A DNA stretch of 8,397 nt from Kiritimatiellia bacterium. Its GTDB lineage: Bacteria; Verrucomicrobiota; Kiritimatiellia; RFP12; UBA1067. Below, piece after piece: positions 1 through 6,234 of this stretch (within the stretch, counting starts at the first letter, position 1; the number at the start of each line of letters is the position of its first letter). The DNA is taken from NCBI GenBank assembly GCA_017430155.1, contig JAFRNO010000509.1:1-8397 (forward strand), written 5' to 3'. The position numbers were made by a program, and so were the translations under genes. The notes beneath the pieces are model-generated. The model was not told where the DNA came from, did no database searches, and saw only the letters and a list, made by a program, of their open reading frames with translations.

Positions 1-199
1 AGAGCGCGGTGATGTGGATGTCGGGATGGCTGCGGAGTCCGTTGAAGTCCCCGAACGCCATGTTGCCCGTGCCGACGCAGGCGTGGGAGAGGACCGAGTT
101 GGGGCTGCGGCGCGAAACGACGGCCGGGAAGCCGACGAAGGGGGTGAGCCCGGCGGCGGCCGTGGCGGAGGCGAGGAAGGAGCGGCGTGTTGTTTTCAT
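1..199 (-). CDS. Tat-exported Gfo/Idh/MocA-family oxidoreductase (5' part only)
   Basis: Reading leftward from the ATG at 199, the frame stays open to the window edge and gives 66 residues, the N-terminus of a longer protein. It begins with a twin-arginine signal (TRRSFLASATAAAG, residues 4-17; RR at 5-6) followed by a hydrophobic stretch. Next comes a Rossmann-type nucleotide-binding start, CVGTGNMAFGDF, with the GxGxxA glycines at 43 and 45, then HPDIHITAL, which matches the usual second strand of Gfo/Idh/MocA proteins. Family members are NAD(P)-dependent sugar oxidoreductases; Tat-exported ones act folded in the periplasm. The start lies 8 bp after the stop of the DUF1080 hydrolase and has no strong Shine-Dalgarno sequence, so translational coupling is likely. 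The pairing suggests the oxidoreductase makes or reduces 3-keto sugars that the neighbour cleaves (inference). The substrate cannot be read from this fragment. Confidence 0.88.
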   Translation of the reverse strand, partial: MKTTRRSFLASATAAAGLTPFVGFPAVVSRRSPNSVLSHACVGTGNMAFGDFNGLRSHPDIHITAL

Positions 200-207
200 G
201 GTATGTC

Positions 208-1380
208 TTACTTTTTCTTGTTGAGTTTTTCAAGCGTGGCGCGGAGCGGGTAGTCGTCGGCGCCGATCACTTTGTTGCGGATGAGGACGTCGAAGCCCTT
301 GAGGGTGCCGGCGATGTAGGTGCGGTTGGCGGCGACGTCCTTCGGGGAGAGCGACTTCAGCCAGGCGTCGTAACCGGCGCAGAGCGACTTCGCGGCGTCG
401 AGATAAACAGGCTTCTTCGAGTAGGAGAGCACTTCGAGGATGCCGTTGACGTTTTTGGCATCGGGCACTTTCACGTCGATCTTGGCGAAGAGCGCGGCAG
501 CCGTCTTCTCGCGCAAGGCGGTCACGTCCTCTTCCTTTGCGGACATCTCCGAGTGCGTTGTGTTGTCCCAGCGCGACGGGATCTCGCGGATCCAGATGTT
601 GCGGAAGGGCACGGGGTCGCCGTGGTCCTGGAGGCGCCACGGGAGCTTGGTTTCGTGCTGGACGAGCGGACGGCGCACGCGGTGCGTGCCCATGCCCTCG
701 AGTTCCCAGGCGTCCTGCACGAGCACGCCGTTGTGGAACACGGTGACGGTGCCGGGGTGGAGGACCTTGCCGTCCTTCCAGATGGGCTGGTGGAAGATGA
801 TGTCGTAGGTCTGCCACACGCCAGCGGGGCGGCTCGCGTTGACGAGCGGCGGGTTCTGCGCGTAGACCGACGCCGCGATGCCGTCGGGGTAGTTGCGCTC
901 GACCTTGGCATCGGGATCGGGGTCGTAGGAGTTGAGGATCTGGATTTCGTACTGGCCCATGGGGATCTCTCCCGAGTTGCCGCCGAGTTGACCATGTTTT
1001 CTCGCATCCTCAAGGGGGCTGAGCCATTCGACGTGGAACTGGGCGTCGCCGAACGCGCGCTTCGTGCAGGCGACTCCGGAGCGCGGCGTGCAGACGAACA
1101 AGCCGTCCTTCACGCGCCACTTCGTGGGCTGTCCCTTTGCGTCGCACCAGTTCTCGTCCACGCTCCGCTGCGTGCCGTCGAAGAGGACGATCGCGTCGGA
1201 TGGCGGCTTGCCCGGCGGCGTCTCCACCTGTTTGGGGTACGGGCGGTTGAAGTCGTGAATGGCCCAGGCGTGCTTGGCGTCGGGCGTGTCGCCGTAGAGG
1301 CCGAAGATGCCGCGTTCGCCGGCTGCGGCGGGGAGCACGGCGCATGAAAGCGCCGCGCAGGCGAGGAGGGTGTTTTTCAT
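208..1380 (-). CDS. Secreted DUF1080 / 3-keto-disaccharide hydrolase family protein
   Basis: The 390-residue protein begins with a Sec signal peptide (MKNTLLACAALSCAVLPAAAG), with likely cleavage after about residue 20. Residues about 62-268 form a DUF1080 (PF06439) concanavalin-like beta-sandwich: AIVLFDG (63-69), KWRVKDGLFVC (87-97), AQFHVEW (113-119), GGNSGEIPMGQYEIQIL (133-149), YPDGIAASVYA (164-174), VTVFHNGVLVQ (212-222) and LQDHGDPVPFRNIWIREIP (250-268). Characterised family members cleave 3-keto glycosides. Residues about 270-390 are a helical, Lys-rich C-terminal extension that I cannot assign. The ATG at 1380 is preceded by AAAGG (1387-1391) at 6-nt spacing, and this ribosome site overlaps the gspF stop codon. 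The gene therefore looks translationally linked to the secretion motor genes upstream, while the downstream oxidoreductase fits the same sugar pathway. Family assignment is firm; the exact glycoside is unknown. Confidence 0.94.
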   Translation of the reverse strand: MKNTLLACAALSCAVLPAAAGERGIFGLYGDTPDAKHAWAIHDFNRPYPKQVETPPGKPPSDAIVLFDGTQRSVDENWCDAKGQPTKWRVKDGLFVCTPRSGVACTKRAFGDAQFHVEWLSPLEDARKHGQLGGNSGEIPMGQYEIQILNSYDPDPDAKVERNYPDGIAASVYAQNPPLVNASRPAGVWQTYDIIFHQPIWKDGKVLHPGTVTVFHNGVLVQDAWELEGMGTHRVRRPLVQHETKLPWRLQDHGDPVPFRNIWIREIPSRWDNTTHSEMSAKEEDVTALREKTAAALFAKIDVKVPDAKNVNGILEVLSYSKKPVYLDAAKSLCAGYDAWLKSLSPKDVAANRTYIAGTLKGFDVLIRNKVIGADDYPLRATLEKLNKKK

Positions 1381-1390
1381 TTTGTGCCTT

Positions 1391-2461
1391 TCACGAACTC
1401 AGCGAGCCGAGGTTGAAGATCGGCAGGAACATGGCCGTCACGATCGTGCCGATGATGACGCCGAGGAAGACCATGAGGAACGGCTCCATCAACGAGGTGA
1501 GCGTCGCGAGCATCACCTCGACCTCCTCTTCGTAGGAGTCGGCCACCGATTCGAGCATGTCCTCGACCTTGCCGGCCTTTTCGCCCGCGGCGAGCATGCG
1601 GACCATGAGGATGGGCATGAACGGCTTGCCCTGGAGCGAGGGGCTCAGCTGGTTGCCCTGCTCGACTTCCTTGCGCGCGGCGAGGACGGATTGCTCGAGC
1701 ACGTAGTTGTCCAGTGACCCCGCGACGACTTCCAGCGACTTGAGGATGGGCACGCCCGCCGCGACCATCTGGGCGAGCAGGCGGCAGAAGCGCCCGATCG
1801 CCGCCTTCTGGTTCAGGGCGCCGAACACGGGCAGCTTGAGTTTCCAGCGGTCGAATGCGAGGTGGCCGGCATGCGTCGACTTCCAGCGCTTGAAGGCGAA
1901 CAGGCCGGCGGCGATGACGCCGCCGATGACGTACCACCAGTTCTTCACGAACTCCGAGATGTCCACGAGTCTCTGCGTGAGCCAGGGCAGTTCCTTGCCG
2001 AAGCCGCTGAACATCTCCGCGAACACCGGCACGACGAACTGGATCAGGCCGGCGGCGAGCAGAAGGGCGATGCTGATGATCACCGTCGGGTAGGTCATGG
2101 CGCTCTTGACTTTCTTCTGCAGGCGCGAGGAAGACTGGAGAATGTTGGCGAGGCGCTTCATGATGCCGGCGAACTCGCCGGACTGCTCGCCCGCGATGAC
2201 CATGTTCACGTACATCTCGTCGAACAGCTGCGGGAAATCGGCCAGGCCGTTCGAGAGGGGGGCGCCGCCCTCGATGACGTCGCTCAGGTGCTGGAGGACC
2301 TTCTTGAATTCAAGGTCCGACCTCTGCTCGCCGAGCGTCTGGATTGACGCGAGAATCGTCATGCCGGCGCCCAGCATCGACGCGAGCTGGCGCGTGAACG
2401 GGATGATTTCCTTGTTGCGGAGGCGCTTGACGCCCTTGACCCGGATCGGTTTGCCCATCAT
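1391..2461 (-). CDS. gspF: GspF/PilC-type inner-membrane platform protein
   Basis: This polytopic platform protein of type II secretion / type IV pilus machines couples the cytoplasmic ATPase to pilin assembly. The 356 residues hold two T2SSF repeats, about 22-145 and 224-347, each with its conserved glycine motif (GEQSG 91-95, GEKAG 293-297). Membrane segments are visible at about 126-148, 176-190 and 325-347. The C-terminus LPIFNLGSLSS is typical of the family. The usual N-terminal cytoplasmic lead of about 50 residues is missing; only some 20 basic residues precede the first repeat. Two starts are possible in ATGATG. The first (2461) overlaps the gspE stop by 4 bp and lies only 3 nt from AGGAGG; the second (2458) overlaps by 1 bp at the better 6-nt spacing and gives 355 residues. 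Coupling to gspE is clear either way. Confidence 0.96.
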   Translation of the reverse strand: MMGKPIRVKGVKRLRNKEIIPFTRQLASMLGAGMTILASIQTLGEQRSDLEFKKVLQHLSDVIEGGAPLSNGLADFPQLFDEMYVNMVIAGEQSGEFAGIMKRLANILQSSSRLQKKVKSAMTYPTVIISIALLLAAGLIQFVVPVFAEMFSGFGKELPWLTQRLVDISEFVKNWWYVIGGVIAAGLFAFKRWKSTHAGHLAFDRWKLKLPVFGALNQKAAIGRFCRLLAQMVAAGVPILKSLEVVAGSLDNYVLEQSVLAARKEVEQGNQLSPSLQGKPFMPILMVRMLAAGEKAGKVEDMLESVADSYEEEVEVMLATLTSLMEPFLMVFLGVIIGTIVTAMFLPIFNLGSLSS

Positions 2462-4236
2462 TCGCCTCCTGTCACTTCAAATGCGGCCTCGAGCGAGGTG
2501 ATGCCGGCGCGCACCTTGCGCATGCCGGCCTCCTTCAATGTGACCATGCCCTCCTCGAGCGCGAGGGACTTGAGCATCTCCGCGTCGCCGCCGCGTTCGA
2601 TGACGCCGCGTATCTTCGGCGAGATCGGGAGCACCTCCATGAACGCGCCGCGCCCCTTGTAGCCGGCCCCGCGGCACTTGGGGCACCCGACGGGGCCGTA
2701 GACCGTGACGCCCTCGAACGGGGCCGGATCCACCTTGTTCGCCCGCAGCAGTTCGGCGTTGACGTCCACGGGTTTCTTGCAGAACGGACACAGCTTGCGG
2801 AAAAGCCGCTGCGCCTGCGCGAGGATGAGGGAGCTCGCGAGCATGAACGGGGCGATCTGCATGTCGAAGAGACGCGCCACCACGCCCACGGCGTCGTTCG
2901 TATGGAGGGTGGAGAGCACGAGGTGGCCCGTCAAGGCCGCCTTGACGGCGATGTCCGCCGTCTCGCCGTCGCGGATTTCGCCCACGAGCACGATGTCCGG
3001 GTCCTGACGCAGCACGCTTCGGAGCACGCCCGCGAACGTGAGGCCCACCGCCGTGTTCACGTGCACCTGGTTGACGCCGGCGAGTTCGTATTCGACGGGG
3101 TCCTCGGCCGTGATGATGTTCACGTTGGGCGTGTTGAGGTCCTGAAGGCAGGAGTAAAGCGTGGTCGTCTTGCCGGAGCCCGTGGGCCCCGTTACGAGGA
3201 TAATGCCGTGGGGCTGCTCGATTGCGTACTTCATCGCCTTGTAGGCGTATTCGTCGAGGCCGAGCGACGCGAGGCCGGGGGCGAGGTTCGCCTTGTCGAG
3301 GATACGCATCACCACTTTCTCGCCGTGTACCGTGGGGAGGATCGAGACGCGCACGTCCACCTCCTTGCCGATGGCCTTGATCTTGAACCGGCCGTCCTGC
3401 GGCTTGCGGCGTTCGGCGATGTCGAGCGCGCTCATGATCTTGATGCGGCTCACGACGGCGTTGTGGAGGGCCTTGGGAGGGGCCGGGCGCTCCACGAGTT
3501 CGCCGTCGATGCGGTAGCGGAGCCGCGAGGCGTGTTCCAGCGCCTCGAAGTGGATGTCCGACGCCTTCGTCTTGAGAGCCTCGATTATCATGGAGTTCAC
3601 CATGCGGATGACGGGCGCGTCCTCGTCCGACGTCAGGGAGGCGTCGAGGACGTCGGTCTTCATCTCGGAAAGGACCTCGAGTTCGGACTCGTCGCCCTTC
3701 ATGATGGATTCCATTGCGAGGGCGGGGTTGCTGGCGTCCGATGCGGCCTTGAGACGCGCCAGCGCGTCCGCAATCTGCTTTTCGGGAGCTACGCAGGGCC
3801 AGATGTGCCCGCCCGCCGCATGGGTGACCTCCTCAAGCGCCGGGAGGTTGAAGGGATCCGCCAGCGCGATCGTGAACCGGCCGCCGAGCTTTGCCACCGG
3901 CACGGCCTTGGCCTTGATCCAGAAATCTTCCGATTTGCCGCAGAGCAGGTCTTGGTTGATGGTAAAGTTGTCAGGAAACGCAAGCGGCGCCATGTTGAAG
4001 TACGCGGCCGCCGCCAACGTAAAGGCGGCGGGGTCGACGAGATTCTTCTGCACGAGAAACTGCTCCAGCGGCATTTTCGCCTCCGCCGCCTGCCGTGCGA
4101 CCTCCTTGAGTTGCTCCGCCTCAAGGACCTTGCAGGCGAGCAACGCCTCCGAAAAATTGCCGAAGTGCGTCCTCGCTTGTGCCTTCTTAACCGATTTCAG
4201 AATCATACTCAATATTTTAAGCATAATCCGTGCCAC
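2458..4236 (-). CDS. gspE: GspE/PilB-type secretion/pilus assembly ATPase
   Basis: This hexameric cytoplasmic ATPase powers pseudopilus or pilus assembly through GspF/PilC. With the GTG at 4236 it has 592 residues. Residues about 25-162 match the T2SSE_N/MshEN region, although the RLG signature linked to c-di-GMP binding in MshE is not evident. The catalytic core has all family motifs: ASDIHFE (225-231), Walker A GPTGSGKTTT (350-359), Asp box EDPVEYE (378-384), Walker B DIVLVGEIRD (414-423) and His box LTGHLVLSTLHT (436-447). A zinc tetracysteine is present: CPFC (483-486) and CPKC (518-521). The start is uncertain. GTG 4236 has no ribosome site; ATG 4224 (588 residues) and ATG 4206 (582 residues) are alternatives, all giving a basic, hydrophobic N-terminal helix. 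The enzyme core appears intact. gspF follows with overlapping codons. Confidence 0.96.
   Translation of the reverse strand: MARIMLKILSMILKSVKKAQARTHFGNFSEALLACKVLEAEQLKEVARQAAEAKMPLEQFLVQKNLVDPAAFTLAAAAYFNMAPLAFPDNFTINQDLLCGKSEDFWIKAKAVPVAKLGGRFTIALADPFNLPALEEVTHAAGGHIWPCVAPEKQIADALARLKAASDASNPALAMESIMKGDESELEVLSEMKTDVLDASLTSDEDAPVIRMVNSMIIEALKTKASDIHFEALEHASRLRYRIDGELVERPAPPKALHNAVVSRIKIMSALDIAERRKPQDGRFKIKAIGKEVDVRVSILPTVHGEKVVMRILDKANLAPGLASLGLDEYAYKAMKYAIEQPHGIILVTGPTGSGKTTTLYSCLQDLNTPNVNIITAEDPVEYELAGVNQVHVNTAVGLTFAGVLRSVLRQDPDIVLVGEIRDGETADIAVKAALTGHLVLSTLHTNDAVGVVARLFDMQIAPFMLASSLILAQAQRLFRKLCPFCKKPVDVNAELLRANKVDPAPFEGVTVYGPVGCPKCRGAGYKGRGAFMEVLPISPKIRGVIERGGDAEMLKSLALEEGMVTLKEAGMRKVRAGITSLEAAFEVTGGE
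2465..2470 (-). promoter_or_regulatory. Shine-Dalgarno AGGAGG for gspF
   Basis: A perfect AGGAGG lies inside the last codons of gspE. It is 3 nt from the ATG at 2461 and 6 nt from the ATG at 2458, so the second start is the better one by spacing. Confidence 0.75.
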
Positions 4237-4246
4237 CGATCGGCAC
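4230..4246. promoter_or_regulatory. Imperfect palindrome in the divergent promoter gap
   Basis: On the plus strand this reads GTGCCACCGATCGGCAC. The outer GTGCC/GGCAC arms pair perfectly around a 7-nt loop, and an 8-bp palindrome CCGATCGG (4236-4243) is nested off-centre. It lies between the two divergent gene sets and just upstream of the gspE ATG at 4224. It could be an operator shared by both sets, or a small hairpin in the gspE leader. The element is visible in the sequence; its role is inferred. Confidence 0.35.
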
Positions 4247-4252
4247 GAAATC

Positions 4253-4261
4253 TGCTATAAG
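4253..4261 (+). promoter_or_regulatory. Possible extended -10 promoter for the TPR/prepilin operon
   Basis: TGCTATAAG matches an extended -10 (TGnTATAAT) at five of six hexamer positions. No clear -35 stands at the expected distance, which is common for extended -10 promoters. Transcription from about 4268 would leave a leader of only about 14 nt before the ATG at 4282. It is the only AT-rich gap in the window and the right place for a divergent promoter. Confidence 0.4.
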
Positions 4262-4265
4262 ATAA

Positions 4266-4273
4266 GGGTGGAG
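4266..4273 (+). promoter_or_regulatory. Ribosome binding site of the TPR-MshEN gene
   Basis: GGGTGGAG ends 8 nt before the ATG at 4282. It supports that start as the first gene of the plus-strand operon. Confidence 0.6.
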
Positions 4274-4281
4274 AAAGAAAG

Positions 4282-5154
4282 ATGGCAGAACAGGACAATT
4301 CAAAACTGCTCGAAGGCATAGCTTATTTCGAGAAAATGCTGAAAGTGATGCCGGGCGATCGGACCACGCTCGAATTTCTTTCCGTTGCATATGAGCAGTT
4401 GGGCGATTCGGAGAAGCAACGGACGTCATTGATTCAGTTGGCGGAAGCGCTTTTGCGCGAAAAGGATTATGATGCGGCGGAGGCGATTGGCGAAAGGTTG
4501 GGGGAGTTCTCCGAGGCGGATGCCCAGGACATGGCTCGCCGAATCAAGTCCGCCCGGAACCCCATTCAGTTGAAGGCCGTCATGCGTCCGGGCGCCGGGG
4601 CGCGACCCATGCGAACGGCGGCTCGTCCAGCGGCTGGTGCGCCGGAGTCGGCTTCTTCGCAGGGGGTTTCTCTCGCACAGGAAGTGATGGCGGCCGTGAA
4701 GGCGGAGGCGGCGCTGATCCGCGACCTCTATGCGAAGAACGTGGTGGACGCGTCGGCGGCGGAGGTGGTGCAGCGGCATCTGGGCGGTTTGCCGGAGCCG
4801 ACGCGGCCGTTTCTCGTTTCTGCGTTGGCGATTCTTGAAAAAGAGAGCGGCGGTCTAGGGGAGAAGGCGGCGGTGTACATGGCGGACGCAGCGTCCGCAC
4901 CCCTCATCCCCCTGCAGGCGTTCATGCCGTCGGCGGCGCTCGTGCGGCAATTGCCCGATGAAATCGTGCGCGTCCGCGGCGCCGTGCCGTTTGGGCGGCT
5001 CGGCGACACGTTGCTCGTCGCGGTCCTGAATCCGTTGGATACGGCGTTTCATGCGGAGGTCGAGCGTCTGGCGGGGTGTCCGTGCCGGTTCTTCCTCGCC
5101 GATCCACATACCACGGAGGATTTCCTTGAGAAGTTTTTCGCAGAGAATGCGTAG
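4282..5154 (+). CDS. TPR protein with C-terminal GspE N-domain (MshEN-like), no ATPase
   Basis: This 290-residue soluble protein has no signal peptide or membrane segment. Residues about 5-80 are helical TPR-like repeats (EGIAYFEKMLKVMPGD, LEFLSVAYEQLGD, ALLREKDYDAAEAIGERLG). A Pro/Ala/Arg linker spans about 98-125, followed by a helical region at about 126-205. The last 75 residues (from F214) resemble the T2SSE_N/MshEN domain of GspE/PilB ATPases: LPDEIVRVRGAVPFGRLGD, LLVAVLNPLDTAFHAEVERL, and a closing FLEKFF helix. No Walker motifs follow, so it cannot be an ATPase. It opens the prepilin operon and is divergent from gspE, whose N-terminus carries the same type of domain. A role as cytoplasmic adaptor or regulator of the assembly motor is inferred. 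The next gene overlaps its end by 8 bp. Confidence 0.85.
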   Translation: MAEQDNSKLLEGIAYFEKMLKVMPGDRTTLEFLSVAYEQLGDSEKQRTSLIQLAEALLREKDYDAAEAIGERLGEFSEADAQDMARRIKSARNPIQLKAVMRPGAGARPMRTAARPAAGAPESASSQGVSLAQEVMAAVKAEAALIRDLYAKNVVDASAAEVVQRHLGGLPEPTRPFLVSALAILEKESGGLGEKAAVYMADAASAPLIPLQAFMPSAALVRQLPDEIVRVRGAVPFGRLGDTLLVAVLNPLDTAFHAEVERLAGCPCRFFLADPHTTEDFLEKFFAENA

Positions 5155-5587
5155 GGCGAAGCGCGGCGTCACGCTCGTCGAGGTGATGCTCGCGTCGTCC
5201 ATCCTCGCGCTGATGGCCCTGTCGCTGTTCGAGGGCATCGCCGTGGCGGCCCGCATCGCCCGGGAGAACGCCGAGTACCTGCAGGCGGACGCCTATGCCT
5301 TCGACCTCGCGTGGAAGCGCTACAACGAGAGCTACATGGCCCTGCGCAACCTCACGGCCACGCCGGACGAGGAAATCACGGAGGAGGCCGCGCCGATGCT
5401 CTACCGCGCGAACGCCCCGGCCGTTTCGCACACGACGATCACGCGTGTCGTCGATCCGAACGACACGTCCGTGGAACTGGGCCTGATCATATCCGTTGAC
5501 GTGGAATGGGGAGCGTCGAGCGCCCGTCGTCGGCTGTCCTCGACGCATACGGCCACGGTCTTCAAGGGCGGCACGGAGGACGGCTAA
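5147..5587 (+). CDS. PilV/GspI-like minor prepilin
   Basis: From the ATG at 5147 the protein has 146 residues. It starts with a class III prepilin signal: a short basic leader MRRAKRG, then VTLVEVMLASSILALMALSLF. Cleavage is expected between G7 and V8, and Glu sits at mature position +5 as usual. One N-terminal membrane helix (about 8-30) is followed by a small globular domain with beta-rich segments (SVELGLIISVDVEW) near the end. The TLVEVMLA signature and small size resemble PilV/GspI minor pilins. The frame is open further upstream to 5051, but those codons lie inside the preceding gene and would bury the signal, so 5147 is preferred. No good ribosome site is visible; the 8-bp overlap suggests translational coupling. 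Confidence 0.88.
   Translation: MRRAKRGVTLVEVMLASSILALMALSLFEGIAVAARIARENAEYLQADAYAFDLAWKRYNESYMALRNLTATPDEEITEEAAPMLYRANAPAVSHTTITRVVDPNDTSVELGLIISVDVEWGASSARRRLSSTHTATVFKGGTEDG
5575..5580 (+). promoter_or_regulatory. Shine-Dalgarno GGAGGA before the second prepilin
   Basis: GGAGGA lies 6 nt before the ATG at 5587 and fixes that start, which overlaps the previous TAA by one base (TAATG). Confidence 0.7.
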
Positions 5588-6234
5588 TGGCGCGCGGCAC
5601 GTCCAGAGGCGGGTTCACGCTCGTGGAACTGATGGTGACCACGGTGATTTTCACGATCATACTCGCGGCCGTGTCCAGCGCCTACTTGGGGAGCGTGCGC
5701 CTGTTGAAGGTCACGGTTGCGACGGCGGAGATGTCGCTGGGCATGCGCGATTTGCGCGACCGGCTTCTCTTCCATGCCGCGCCGCCGCACGACGACACGA
5801 TCTGGGCCGGCTTGCTCTCCGGCACGAACCACGTGGATGTGCTGGAAGGAAACGCCACCCGGATTCTTATGCGCTGCGTCGCGATGAAGAACAATTCCGG
5901 GACGATGGGCAGTCAGACGATCCGTTTGGGTTTCAATGATTACGGCACGGAAAAATGCAGCTTCTCCAGCGACGACAGCTATGATGCGCACTGGACGCGC
6001 CGCTGGCTCCATCCCGGCAAGTTGAACCTTCTCGCCGATTCGGGTTCGACGGCGCCGCTTGTATGGGCGCGGAAGGCCGACGGTACGGAAGACCATTCGC
6101 GGTTCTACATCCGCCTGAAGGGACGGACGGAGGCGGCGGGGATACCCGTCGAGCACGGCGAGCGCATCGTCGTGCCCGTGTTCGGCCGCCAGCAAATCAC
6201 GCGCACGGACGGGAAAGGAGGCCTGGACCGATGA
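5587..6234 (+). CDS. PilW/GspJ-like minor prepilin
   Basis: This 215-residue protein has a textbook prepilin N-terminus, MARGTSRGG then FTLVELMVTTVIFTIILAAV. Cleavage is expected between G9 and F10, with Glu at mature +5. The single hydrophobic helix (about 10-32) is followed by a helical spine and a larger C-terminal globular region. Two cysteines of that region (CVAMKNN and EKCSFSS) are close enough to form a disulfide. Its size and its place after a PilV-like and before a PilX-like gene match the PilV-PilW-PilX or GspI-J-K order of minor pilins, which form the tip complex that starts filament assembly. The same frame is open back to 5506, inside the previous gene; the GGAGGA site and signal position favour 5587. 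The stop overlaps the next start by 4 bp. Confidence 0.88.
   Translation: MARGTSRGGFTLVELMVTTVIFTIILAAVSSAYLGSVRLLKVTVATAEMSLGMRDLRDRLLFHAAPPHDDTIWAGLLSGTNHVDVLEGNATRILMRCVAMKNNSGTMGSQTIRLGFNDYGTEKCSFSSDDSYDAHWTRRWLHPGKLNLLADSGSTAPLVWARKADGTEDHSRFYIRLKGRTEAAGIPVEHGERIVVPVFGRQQITRTDGKGGLDR
6216..6221 (+). promoter_or_regulatory. Shine-Dalgarno AGGAGG for the large PilX-like gene
   Basis: AGGAGG lies 9 nt before the ATG at 6231. A second ATG at 6235 is in a different frame and is not the start. Confidence 0.7.

Noticed and set aside
187..1347. Long plus-strand open frame (386 codons) opposite the DUF1080 gene
   Set aside because: It mirrors the real gene in GC-rich DNA, encodes a Val/Arg/Ala/Asp-rich sequence with no recognisable domain, and has no ribosome site. 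The minus-strand protein is a clear family member.
208..1380. Lipoprotein signal in the DUF1080 protein (cysteines near residues 8 and 13)
   Set aside because: The residues before the cysteines do not make a good lipobox, and Cys8 is too close to the start. A Sec signal cut after AAA fits better.
2458..4236. c-di-GMP binding by the MshEN-type region of GspE
   Set aside because: The region aligns by fold, but the RLG signature linked to nucleotide binding in MshE is replaced near residues 55-60 (KMPLEQF), so binding is not supported.
2902..4260. Long plus-strand open frame (452 codons) opposite gspE
   Set aside because: The antisense reading is rich in Arg, Val, Asp and His, a pattern produced by high GC at third codon positions. 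gspE carries every catalytic motif.
5051..5146. Longer start for the first prepilin at 5051
   Set aside because: It would put 32 more residues before the prepilin leader, inside the upstream gene. Leaders of this class are short and basic, as seen from 5147.
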